Shown here one piece after another: positions 42,348 to 50,578 of a stretch of 53,584 nt of DNA. The position numbers and the translations under genes are program-made. Under the pieces are notes generated by a model. That model was not told where the DNA came from. It saw only the letters and a program-made list of their open reading frames with translations, and did not search any database. How positions within the stretch are numbered: position 1 is the first letter of the stretch; each line of letters begins with the position of its first letter. The DNA is from Acidobacteriota bacterium (GTDB lineage: Bacteria; Acidobacteriota; Vicinamibacteria; Vicinamibacterales; UBA2999): NCBI GenBank assembly GCA_021730945.1, contig JAKFYH010000039.1:1-53584 (forward strand). Reading direction: 5' to 3'.

Positions 42348-43124
42348 GTGACGGATCAGCAGGATCAAGAACAACTACGCGCTCGCATTCGTGAGCTGGA
42401 GTCCCTCTGCACCGACGTGCTCGTCGCTGGTGTGGACATCGGCCTGCCACAGCGGCTGCTCAACCAGCTCTGGGGAGCGGTCGGGCACGGCGAACTGCCG
42501 CACGCCTACAACGTCGACCTGCCACCGGCTCCGCCCCGCCCCGTTACCGTTCAGCCCGGGGCCGGCGATGGCGCCACGGTGACGGTTATGGCCCCGAGGG
42601 CCGCCGACGCCGGTTCTACGGTGGCCCCGCCTTCGCGCCCGGCGCTTGAAATTCCCGACATCCCGCTCACCTCGAATCCGCTCACGATGGCCGCCGAGGA
42701 GGGCCGGGCCAAACCGCCGCAGGCTGAATTGAAGCCGCTCGGCATCAAGAAAACGGTCGTTGTCGTCGATGACGACCCGATGATGCTGGACGTTCTTTCG
42801 CGTATTCTGCAGCGCGAAAACTTCGAACTGCTCATGGCCGGCGGCGGGCCGGAGATTATCGAGAAGCTCAGCGATCACGCCGGCCAGGTCGATCTGCTGG
42901 TCACCGACTACGCGATGCCCGACATGCAGGGACGCGAATTGGCCGACCACGTCCGCGAACGGTTCCCCGAGATCAAGGTGCTCTACCAGACCGGTTTCAG
43001 CGACATGCTGTTCGAAAACCGCGTGGAACTCGAGGATGGCGCTGCCTTCATCGAGAAGCCCTTCACCGCCCGCGGCCTTCGCGAGGCCGCCCGGCTGGTG
43101 CTGTTCGGCTCGATCAACCCGTAG
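42348..43124 (+). CDS. Response regulator (REC) protein
   Basis: 258 aa from GTG 42348 (VTDQQDQEQLRARIRELESL). An N-terminal coiled helix is followed by a Pro/Ala-rich linker and a C-terminal receiver domain: TVVVVDDDPMMLDV (acidic pocket), phospho-aspartate in LLVTDYAMPDMQG, Thr in YQTGFSD and Lys in FIEKPFTARGL. No output domain, so it likely acts by protein contact. The earlier ATG starts (42081, 42165, 42285) are poorly supported by codon use. Divergent from the sigma operon and 39 bases before sppA, same strand. Confidence 0.8.
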   Translation: MTDQQDQEQLRARIRELESLCTDVLVAGVDIGLPQRLLNQLWGAVGHGELPHAYNVDLPPAPPRPVTVQPGAGDGATVTVMAPRAADAGSTVAPPSRPALEIPDIPLTSNPLTMAAEEGRAKPPQAELKPLGIKKTVVVVDDDPMMLDVLSRILQRENFELLMAGGGPEIIEKLSDHAGQVDLLVTDYAMPDMQGRELADHVRERFPEIKVLYQTGFSDMLFENRVELEDGAAFIEKPFTARGLREAARLVLFGSINP

Positions 43125-43151
43125 CCACCGGCTGCCGGAAGTGGGCGGGTC

Positions 43152-43157
43152 TATACT
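43152..43157 (+). promoter_or_regulatory. -10 hexamer TATACT for sppA
   Basis: TATACT with six bases to the GTG start at 43164, and no SD. Transcript should begin at or near the start codon. Confidence 0.5.
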
Positions 43158-43163
43158 GATCGG

Positions 43164-44918
43164 GTGAAACGCGCGGTCCGCTTCGTATTCGCCTTCTTGC
43201 TGGCCGCCAGCCTGGCCTCCGTTGTGGCCATGGTGGCGCTGTACATCCTGGTAGGCCAGGAGCCGTCAGTGCCGGCGCGCGCGACCCTGGTGCTGACTCC
43301 GAGCGGCGACCTGCCCGAGGCGCTGCCCGACGTGGTATTCGGAGCGGGCGAACTCACGGTCCGGGGCTACCTTGACCTGATTCGCAAGGCGAAGACCGAC
43401 CCGCGCATCACCGGCATCCTCCTCCGCCCCGGCAGCTTGAACTCGCCGTTCTGGGCCAAGATCCAGGAAGTCCGCGACGCCCTGGCCGACTTTCGCACCA
43501 GCGGCAAGTACGTCCACGCCTGGCTGGAGTATGCCGGCGACCGCGAATACTTTCTGGCTTCGGCCGCCGATCGCGTCTACCTGCTGCCGTCGGCGACCCT
43601 CGACCTGACCGGTATTGCCAGTTACGAGTTGTTCCTGCGCGGCGCCTTCGACTGGATCGGCACCTTTCCCGACTTTCTGCACGTCGGCGACTACAAGAGC
43701 GCGGTCAATACCTACCTGGAAAAGTCGTACACGCCTGCCCATCGCGAGATGGCCGATTCGCTCAACCGCAGTCAATACGACCAGTTGGTGCGCGGGATCG
43801 CCGACGCGCGCCGCAAGCCGGAGGACGAAGTCCGGGCCTTGATTGACCAGGGGCCATTCCTGCCGGCTGACGCCTTGAGGCTCGGCTTGATCGACGAGGT
43901 TGCCTACGAGGACGAACTCGACGACCTCAACGACGATCTGCGCCATGCCGAGTTCATCGATGCCGCGCACTACGCCCTGGTCTCGTCGACCGCGACCGGC
44001 GGCGGGCGCCGCTCCCGCGTCGCCGTCATCAACGCCGTTGGCGTGATCAATTCGGGGCGCAGCGGCTACGACCCTCTCAACGGCGCCGTGGTGGGGTCCG
44101 ACTCATTGGTGGAGTACATCCGAGAGGCGCGCGCCGACCGTTCGATCCGCGCGATCGTCCTGCGTGTCGACAGTCCCGGCGGATCGTCGACCGCCTCCGA
44201 CGTCATCTGGCGCGAGTTGTCGATCTCGCGCGAGCGGTCACGCCCGCTGATCGTCTCGATGTCGGACCTGGCGGCGTCAGGCGGGTACTACATCGCGCTC
44301 GCTGGTGATGCCATCGTCGCCCAGCCTGGCACGCTCACCGGCTCGATCGGTGTCTACACCGGCAAGTTTGTCACGACCGGCAGCCTGGAAAAGCTTGGGG
44401 CCAACGTCGAGTCGATTAGCCGCGGCAAGCAGGCGGAAATCTATTCACCGGATCGCCGTTTCACGGCCGACGAGCGCAAGAAGATCACCGAGTCGATGCA
44501 GTCGGTGTACGACCAGTTCGTCGAGCGCACCGCCGCCGCCCGCCAGATGCCGCCCGAGAAGGTCGACGAGGTGGCGCAGGGGCGGGTGTGGACCGGCGAG
44601 CAGGCCCGCCAACTGGGCCTGGTCGATGAACTGGGTGGCCTGTACACGGCGATTGGCCTGGCCAAGCAGCGCGCCCACATCCCGTTAGATGAGGAAGTCG
44701 AATTGGTGGTGTATCCGCCGCGGCGCAGCGTCTACGAGGTGCTGGCCGACCAGTTGCAGTCGCCGCTGGGCCGCATGCAGGAGCAGCGCTCCGGCGACGC
44801 GCTAATCCAGTTGCTGGGGCCGCGTGAGCGCAAGGCGCTCTCGGCCTTGCTGGCGCCGGCCCGCCTGTTCCGCTCAGGGCAGGTGCTGGCGCACATGCCG
44901 TATGTGTTTGTGAGGTAG
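43164..44918 (+). CDS. sppA: Signal peptide peptidase SppA (long, tandem-domain type)
   Basis: 584 aa membrane-bound serine protease that digests cleaved signal peptides. N-terminal anchor at about 8-30. The Lys/Ser dyad is split between two homologous halves: K178 (HVGDYKSAVNTYLEKS) and S372 (DLAASGGYYIALA). RVDSPGGSSTASD and GTLTGSIGVYTGKF are further landmarks. Same arrangement as E. coli SppA. Start GTG 43164. Ends at a strong terminator shared with ppiD. Confidence 0.93.
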   Translation: MKRAVRFVFAFLLAASLASVVAMVALYILVGQEPSVPARATLVLTPSGDLPEALPDVVFGAGELTVRGYLDLIRKAKTDPRITGILLRPGSLNSPFWAKIQEVRDALADFRTSGKYVHAWLEYAGDREYFLASAADRVYLLPSATLDLTGIASYELFLRGAFDWIGTFPDFLHVGDYKSAVNTYLEKSYTPAHREMADSLNRSQYDQLVRGIADARRKPEDEVRALIDQGPFLPADALRLGLIDEVAYEDELDDLNDDLRHAEFIDAAHYALVSSTATGGGRRSRVAVINAVGVINSGRSGYDPLNGAVVGSDSLVEYIREARADRSIRAIVLRVDSPGGSSTASDVIWRELSISRERSRPLIVSMSDLAASGGYYIALAGDAIVAQPGTLTGSIGVYTGKFVTTGSLEKLGANVESISRGKQAEIYSPDRRFTADERKKITESMQSVYDQFVERTAAARQMPPEKVDEVAQGRVWTGEQARQLGLVDELGGLYTAIGLAKQRAHIPLDEEVELVVYPPRRSVYEVLADQLQSPLGRMQEQRSGDALIQLLGPRERKALSALLAPARLFRSGQVLAHMPYVFVR

Positions 44919-44945
44919 GGAAGAACGACGTTCGTCGTTCTTCCC
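44918..44945. terminator. Perfect palindromic terminator between sppA and ppiD
   Basis: GGGAAGAACGACG and its perfect complement CGTCGTTCTTCCC meet at a TT centre (28 bases). Begins at the last base of the sppA stop. Both genes end here convergently. Confidence 0.75.
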
Positions 44946-44953
44946 GGATGGCG

Positions 44954-46879
44954 CTAGATGCCGCCGACGACACGCGTCAGCGTGTCCTGGTGGATGTTGA
45001 TCTTCAGGTTGCCCTTGGCCTTCTGCATGTAGGCCCCGAAGAACTTGTCGCGGCGGACGTTGACCAGTTCATCGCGCAAGACATCCATCCCCGAGGCCAG
45101 TTCGGCGTCGGTGACGCCGACCTTTTCGACCACCCGGATCACCGCGGTGCCCGTCGGTGTCGAGATGGCGTCGCTGATGCCACCCTCGGGGAGGGCGAAG
45201 GCGGCTTCATCGACCGCTTCACTGATCCCGAGATCGGGAATGGCTGACCCGCGGGCCACCAGTTCCGTGGTCTTCACCTCGAGGCCGGCGCGCTTGGCTG
45301 CCGCGGCGAAATCCTTCGCCGTCTTCAGCGTGGTGGCGATGGCGGCGGCGCGCTGCTTGGCGAGTTCGGCCGCCTTTTCCTGGCGCAGGTCGTCACTGAC
45401 GCGGGCTTTGACCTCGTCCAGTTTCGGCACGTACGAGTCCTGGCGGCCAGTCACCGTGGCAAACACCCAGCCGGTGGCGACCCGCATGGCCGGGGTCACG
45501 CCGCCCTCGGCCAGCGCGAAGACCCCAGCCGAGAGTTCCGGTTGTGAGCCAAGGCCCTCAATGGGCTCGTCGGATCCGACCAGGCCGGTCTCGACGATGG
45601 CCAGGCTGTTTTCCCTGGCGATCTTGTCCAGGTCGGCCGCGGTCTTGGTGGTGGCTTCGAGCGACTTGGCAATGCGCTCGGCCTCGGCCTGGGCCTTCTG
45701 CCATTTCAGCTGGTCCTCGAGTTCGCTCCGGACCTCGGCGAGGGGCCGCGTCTGTTCAGGTTGATTGTCGACCACCTTGATGATGTGGATGCCAAACGCC
45801 GTCCGTACGAGGCCGCTGATTTCGCCGGCCTTCATCCCAAAGGCCGCCTGTTCAAACTCGGCCACCATGCGGCCGCGGCCGAAGTAGTCGAGATCGCCGC
45901 CGTTCATGTTGTTGGTGTCGTCTTCCGAGTATTGCTGGGCCAGCGCCGCGAAATCAGCGCCGGGGGCCTTGGCCTTCTTGAGGACATCCTCGGCGAGGGC
46001 GGTGACCACCTTCTCGTCCTTGCCCTCGAGCTTGAGCAGGATGTGGCTGGCGCGCACCTGGGCGGGACTCTGGTATTGCGCCAGGTTCTGCTGGTAGAAC
46101 GCGGCAATCTCCGTGTCGGGCACCGTGATCGCCTGGCGCACCTGATCGACATTGACCTGGGCGTACTTGATCTTGCGTTTCTCGCCGATGCGGTACTTGT
46201 CCTTGGCCGCTTCGAAGTACGGCGCCAGTTCGGCGTCGCTGACCCGGACCTGATCGAGGAACGCCGCGGCCGTTACCGGTACGACGTCGAGCTTGACCTT
46301 CTCATTGCGCCGCTTGAATTCGGCCGCCACGTCGCTGTCGCTCACCGACATCCAGCCGGTCAGCGCGGTGCGCAGTTTCTCGATCAGCAGCGCGCGGCGC
46401 AGGCTGTTCTCGAATTCGGCAGTCGACAGCGGCGGGTTCTGAATCTGCAGAATCTGCCGGTAGCGCTGTTCGCCGACGAACTTGCCGTTTTCCTGGAAGC
46501 CGGGCAGCGCCAGGATCCGCTCGCGAATCTCGACGTCGTTGATGGAGAGGCCCTGCTTGCGCGATTCGGCGACCATGGCTTCTTCGTCGATCAGCTGTTG
46601 CAGGATCTGCCGATCGATGCCGAGTTGCTTCAGCAGCTGGTCGTTCATCTGCCCGCCGTAGGCGTTGCGGTAGGCCTGCACCTGCGCGTTGTAGCGGCGG
46701 GTGAAGCTGCCCACCGTCACCGTCTCGCCTTCGACCTCGGCCAGGACCTCGTTTGGCGCGGCGCCGGTCGGCTGGGTCAGGAAATCAGGGATGTAAAAGA
46801 CCACGAAGGTCAGGACGACCAACGCCAGGCTCCATTTGAGCCAGCCCTTGTGTCGCCGCATCCGGTCGAGCATCGTCAT
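44954..46879 (-). CDS. PpiD-like periplasmic chaperone with PpiC rotamase domain
   Basis: 641 aa. Single N-terminal anchor at about 14-30 (LKWSLALVVLTFVVFYIP), then a SurA_N-like chaperone region (50-200), a PpiC rotamase domain at about 275-375 (ASHILLKLEGKDEKVV, EDDTNNMNGGDLDYFGRGRM, AFGIHIIKV) and a second rotamase-like half. It assists folding of outer-membrane and periplasmic proteins. AGAGGA SD before ATG 46879. Expected length for PpiD. Confidence 0.88.
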   Translation of the reverse strand: MTMLDRMRRHKGWLKWSLALVVLTFVVFYIPDFLTQPTGAAPNEVLAEVEGETVTVGSFTRRYNAQVQAYRNAYGGQMNDQLLKQLGIDRQILQQLIDEEAMVAESRKQGLSINDVEIRERILALPGFQENGKFVGEQRYRQILQIQNPPLSTAEFENSLRRALLIEKLRTALTGWMSVSDSDVAAEFKRRNEKVKLDVVPVTAAAFLDQVRVSDAELAPYFEAAKDKYRIGEKRKIKYAQVNVDQVRQAITVPDTEIAAFYQQNLAQYQSPAQVRASHILLKLEGKDEKVVTALAEDVLKKAKAPGADFAALAQQYSEDDTNNMNGGDLDYFGRGRMVAEFEQAAFGMKAGEISGLVRTAFGIHIIKVVDNQPEQTRPLAEVRSELEDQLKWQKAQAEAERIAKSLEATTKTAADLDKIARENSLAIVETGLVGSDEPIEGLGSQPELSAGVFALAEGGVTPAMRVATGWVFATVTGRQDSYVPKLDEVKARVSDDLRQEKAAELAKQRAAAIATTLKTAKDFAAAAKRAGLEVKTTELVARGSAIPDLGISEAVDEAAFALPEGGISDAISTPTGTAVIRVVEKVGVTDAELASGMDVLRDELVNVRRDKFFGAYMQKAKGNLKINIHQDTLTRVVGGI

Positions 46880-46920
46880 CGGTCAGAATCCTCTGGGAAA
46901 CAAGAATCGTAACACGGAGG

Positions 46921-46994
46921 CTCGTGTTTGAACCCCCGTGTTTGAACCCTGCGCCGAACCCTCGTGTTTGAACCCCCGAGGTTGAACCCTCGTG
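46921..46994. repeat. Short tandem repeats before the diguanylate cyclase
   Basis: Three CGTGTTTGAACCC units plus variants (GAGGTTGAACCCTCGTG) between the divergent ppiD and GGDEF genes. No coding potential. Confidence 0.85.
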
Positions 46995-46995
46995 A

Positions 46996-47001
46996 TATAT
47001 T
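46996..47001 (+). promoter_or_regulatory. -10-like TATATT for the GGDEF gene
   Basis: TATATT 11 bases before ATG 47013 with no SD; a leader of only a few bases is implied. Confidence 0.45.
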
Positions 47002-47012
47002 CAGTCAGTTGA

Positions 47013-48065
47013 ATGACTTACGGCGGTTCTCGCCGACCGGATCTGGCCGCGCGACTGCGTCGCGGTCAACGCGTGCTCAAGGGCCGTCTCGAGCGGACGG
47101 AGTCGGTTCTGGCCCTGTTGCGCGCGGCCCACGATTCGCTTGATCCCGAGAGCATCGGCCGGCTGGTCGTGGCCCGCGCGGATGAATGGTTCAAGGCACC
47201 GGCCTGCGGGGTGTTTGCCGCCGACCTCGACGGACAGGTCGTGGGCCTGTCGACCAAGGGCATGGGGCCCGCGCTCACGCCGGCGGCGATTGGCGCGGCC
47301 CGGTGGGTGTTGGCCCACGGACGTGAGATGGCGTCGGCCGACCTCCGGAAGGACGGGCGGGCGGCGGGCGCGGCCGGGGCGGTACTGGCCTGGCCGCTGC
47401 GCTGCCGGGCGCAAGTCGTTGCGGTGTTAGTGGTGGTGGAACGTCAGGCCGCCACCGCCGTGCCGCATTTGACTCCAGCCGTGGGGCAGTTGTTGGGCGC
47501 GATGCTGGAAGGCCCGGCGCAGGCGCTCGACAACGCGTTGCGGCTGCGACGGTCGGAAGCGCTCTCGGTCACTGACGATCTGACGCAGCTCTACAACTCG
47601 CGCTACCTCAACCAGGTGCTGCGGCGCGAGGCGAAGCGGGCGTCGCGTTCAGGCCGGCCGTTGTCCTTGCTGTTCCTTGATCTCGATGGGTTCAAGGAAG
47701 TGAACGATAACCACGGGCACCAGGCCGGGAGCACGGCTCTGGTCGAGGCGGCGGCGGTGATCCGGCGGTGCGCCCGCGAGACCGACATGGTGGCGCGGTT
47801 TGGCGGCGATGAATTTGCCATCATCCTCCCCGACACCGGGTCGGAAGGAGCGGCGGCGGTAGGCGATCGTGTCCGGGAGCGGCTGGCGGCTCACCCGTTT
47901 CTCGCTGGGAACGGGCTGAATCTCCGGCTCACCGCCTCGGTGGGCGTGGCAACGCTGCCCGACGTCGCGGCATCGGCTGAAGAATTGGTGCGTGCGGCCG
48001 ATATGGCGATGTACCAGGTAAAAGATTCGGGTAAAAACGGGGTTCGCATCGCCGAAGCTGAATAG
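47013..48065 (+). CDS. GAF-GGDEF diguanylate cyclase
   Basis: 350 aa, no membrane segment. GAF-like sensor about 30-165, then a GGDEF domain with intact GGDEF at 264-268 (ARFGGDEFAI) and the inhibitory I-site RxxD (R255-D258), five residues before it. It should make c-di-GMP with product inhibition. It lies 29 bases before mreB on the same strand, so it may be co-transcribed with the shape genes. Confidence 0.9.
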   Translation: MTYGGSRRPDLAARLRRGQRVLKGRLERTESVLALLRAAHDSLDPESIGRLVVARADEWFKAPACGVFAADLDGQVVGLSTKGMGPALTPAAIGAARWVLAHGREMASADLRKDGRAAGAAGAVLAWPLRCRAQVVAVLVVVERQAATAVPHLTPAVGQLLGAMLEGPAQALDNALRLRRSEALSVTDDLTQLYNSRYLNQVLRREAKRASRSGRPLSLLFLDLDGFKEVNDNHGHQAGSTALVEAAAVIRRCARETDMVARFGGDEFAIILPDTGSEGAAAVGDRVRERLAAHPFLAGNGLNLRLTASVGVATLPDVAASAEELVRAADMAMYQVKDSGKNGVRIAEAE

Positions 48066-48094
48066 GCCGGCGAGATTGCACGGTTCTGCACACA

Positions 48095-49120
48095 ATGGGT
48101 CTTGGTTCGTTTCTCTCGTTTCTCTCCACCGACTTAGCCATCGATCTTGGGACGGCTAATACCTGCGTGTACGCCAAGGGGCGTGGCATCGTCGTCAACG
48201 AGCCCTCCATGGTGGCGGTCAACAAGGTCACCGGCCGCGTCGAAGCCGTCGGCACCGGCGCCAAGGAAATGCTTGGGCGCACGCCCGGCAACATCGTCGC
48301 CATCAAACCGATGAAGGACGGCGTGATCGCCGACTTTGACGTGACCGAGAAGATGCTGACCTACTTCATCAAGAAGGCGCACAACGGCAACGTCTGGGTG
48401 CGGCCGCGCATCATCATCGGGGTCCCGTCCGAGATCACCCAGGTTGAAAAGCGCGCGGTCAAGGACTCGGCCTATCGCGCCAAGGCCAGCGAAGTGCACC
48501 TGATCGAGGAGGCCATGGCGGCCGCGATCGGCGCGGGCCTGCCGATTACCGAGCCGGCCGGCAGCATGATTGTCGACATCGGCGGCGGCACCACCGACAT
48601 CGCGGTGATTTCGCTGGCCGGGATTGTCTACAGCAAGGCCGTCCGGGTCGCCGGCAACGAAATGGATGAGGCGATCATCCAGTACATCAAGAAGACCTAC
48701 AACCTGCTGATCGGTGAGCGGACCTCGGAACAGATCAAGATGGAACTGGGCTCGGCCTATCCGCTCGAGGAGCGGATGACGATGGAGATCAAGGGCCGGC
48801 ACTTGATCGAGGGCGTGCCCAAGACCATCACCATCACTGACGAGGAGATCCGCGAGGCGCTCGCCGAAACCGTCAACGTCATTGTTGACGCCGTGCGCAT
48901 TGCGCTCGAGCGCACGCCCCCCGAACTGTCGGCCGATATCGTCGATCGCGGGATCGTGATTACCGGCGGCGGGTCGCTGCTCAAGAACCTCGACAAGCGC
49001 CTGCGCGAGGAGACCGGCCTGCCGGTGTCGAGCGCGGAAGATCCGCTGTCATCGGTCGTGCTCGGCGCCGGCAAGATGCTGGGCGAGTTCGACCTCCTGC
49101 GCAAGATCGCGATCGATTAG
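48095..49120 (+). CDS. mreB: Rod shape-determining actin homologue MreB
   Basis: 341 aa. Actin-fold ATPase that guides lateral wall synthesis. LAIDLGTANTCVYAKGRGIV is phosphate 1, MIVDIGGGTTDIAVISLAG is phosphate 2, GNEMDEAIIQYIKK the connect region, and ITGGGSLLKNLDKRLREETG the adenosine motif. N-terminal amphipathic residues (MGLGSFLSFLS) can bind membrane. Start of mreBCD-mrdA-rodA. Confidence 0.97.
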   Translation: MGLGSFLSFLSTDLAIDLGTANTCVYAKGRGIVVNEPSMVAVNKVTGRVEAVGTGAKEMLGRTPGNIVAIKPMKDGVIADFDVTEKMLTYFIKKAHNGNVWVRPRIIIGVPSEITQVEKRAVKDSAYRAKASEVHLIEEAMAAAIGAGLPITEPAGSMIVDIGGGTTDIAVISLAGIVYSKAVRVAGNEMDEAIIQYIKKTYNLLIGERTSEQIKMELGSAYPLEERMTMEIKGRHLIEGVPKTITITDEEIREALAETVNVIVDAVRIALERTPPELSADIVDRGIVITGGGSLLKNLDKRLREETGLPVSSAEDPLSSVVLGAGKMLGEFDLLRKIAID

Positions 49121-49126
49121 CGCCAT

Positions 49127-49205
49127 GTCGGGAGTCGGCAGCCGGGAAGCGGGAGTCGGAGTGCCAAGCGCCACGACTCCCGACTCCCGTTTCCCGTCTC
49201 CCGGC
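49127..49205. repeat. GGGAGTC-type repeats between mreB and mreC
   Basis: GGGAGTCGGCAGCCGGGA and related units in one direction, and GACTCCCGACTCCCG in the other, give an imperfect inverted array. Same 7-base motif as in the rimO linker (75-104). No gene. Confidence 0.85.
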
Positions 49206-49220
49206 CCGCGATAGAACCCT

Positions 49221-50063
49221 ATGGCTCTGGCCGACATCCGCCAACGCCCCGGCGTGCTCCTGACCGCCGCGATCCTGCTGCACGTGATCCTGATTTCGGC
49301 CCAGGTCAATTCGGCGTCGGGTCTGCCGGTCCTGCAGGTCGTGACCTTCGGGTCGTTTGCCGAAGTGCAGCGGGGCACCATGGCGGTGGTCAACGGGGTC
49401 GGCGATTTGTGGGCCGGCTACATCGGCCTCCAGGGCGTGCACGAGGAGAACGACGCGCTCAAACAGGAATTGCGCGCCCTCCAGGTGCGTTTGCAACAGG
49501 AGCGCGCGGAAGCGCAACGCACTGACAACCTGCGCCAGTTGCTCGAGCTGCGCGAGCGCGCCAACCTCGACACCACCGCGGCCGAAGTGATTGCCGCCGC
49601 CGCCTCGCCGGAATTCCGCACCGTCACGATTGACAAGGGGACGGGCGAAGGCCTCAAGGCCGACATGGCCGTGATTTCCCCGGCAGGTGTGGTGGGCCGG
49701 GTGATCCTGCCCAGCGGGCGGGCGTCCAAGGTGCAACTGCTGATCGATCGCAACGCGGCGGCGGGCGCCTTGATCGAACGTACCCGGGTCCAGGGCGTGG
49801 TCGAGGGGTTTGGCGATGGGTCGCTGCGCCTGGCGTACGTGCCCGGCACCGCTGATGTGCGGCCGGGGGACCTGGTGGTGACCTCGGGCATTGACGGCAT
49901 CTACCCGAAGGGCTTTGTCATCGGCACGATTGACCACGTCGACCGTGGCAACGGCGGGTATCACGTGATTACGGTCCGGCCGGCCGTGGATTTTACGCGG
50001 CTGGAGGAAGTGCTGGTGGTGCGGGCGCCGGCGTCGCGCGAGGTGCCTGAGGGTGACTCGTGA
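49221..50063 (+). CDS. mreC: Cell shape protein MreC
   Basis: 280 aa. N-terminal hydrophobic anchor (about 12-32), a coiled coil (about 70-110, ENDALKQELRALQVRLQQER) and a beta-barrel domain (120-265) with VIDRNAAAG-like loops. It bridges MreB/MreD to PBP2 in the periplasm. Overlaps mreD by four bases (GTGA). Confidence 0.94.
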   Translation: MALADIRQRPGVLLTAAILLHVILISAQVNSASGLPVLQVVTFGSFAEVQRGTMAVVNGVGDLWAGYIGLQGVHEENDALKQELRALQVRLQQERAEAQRTDNLRQLLELRERANLDTTAAEVIAAAASPEFRTVTIDKGTGEGLKADMAVISPAGVVGRVILPSGRASKVQLLIDRNAAAGALIERTRVQGVVEGFGDGSLRLAYVPGTADVRPGDLVVTSGIDGIYPKGFVIGTIDHVDRGNGGYHVITVRPAVDFTRLEEVLVVRAPASREVPEGDS

Positions 50064-50566
50064 AGATCGCCGCGGCGGCGGCAGCGATCCTGGCCGCCCT
50101 GGCCCTGCAGACCACCCTGGCCGGCCTGGTGATTCGCGGCACGGCAGCCATCGACCTGGTCCTGATCGTCGTGGTCTACCTGGCCCTCAAGTCGGGACCG
50201 GTCACTGGCCTGGTGGCGGGAACGGTAGCCGGTCTGATCCAGGACTCGCTATCCAATCCCATCCTGGGGATTGGCGGCCTGGCCAAGACCATGGTCGGCT
50301 TCCTCGCCGGGGTGCTGGCCACCCAGTTCATCCTTACCGGGCCGCTGCCGAGGTTCGTGCTGCTGGTGTTGGCCACGTTTCTGCACGCCGGCATCTTCAT
50401 CGGACTCTATGTCCTGCTGGACCTGCGGCAGTTTCCGGACCCGGTGCCGGCCGTGATCGGACAGGCGCTGGGCAATGGGTTTGTCGGCGTTGTCGGCTTC
50501 CAGCTGGTCGAGTGGCTCCCCGGATTCGTCGACCGGCGTCGCGCCGGACGGTTTTTGAAGCGATAA
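50060..50566 (+). CDS. mreD: Rod shape protein MreD
   Basis: 168 aa, five or more hydrophobic helices, starting at GTG 50060 inside the mreC stop. GLIQDSLSNPILGIGGLAKT is the conserved MreD loop. Inner-membrane part of the elongasome. Confidence 0.9.
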   Translation: MKIAAAAAAILAALALQTTLAGLVIRGTAAIDLVLIVVVYLALKSGPVTGLVAGTVAGLIQDSLSNPILGIGGLAKTMVGFLAGVLATQFILTGPLPRFVLLVLATFLHAGIFIGLYVLLDLRQFPDPVPAVIGQALGNGFVGVVGFQLVEWLPGFVDRRRAGRFLKR

Positions 50567-50578
50567 TTACAGGATCGT

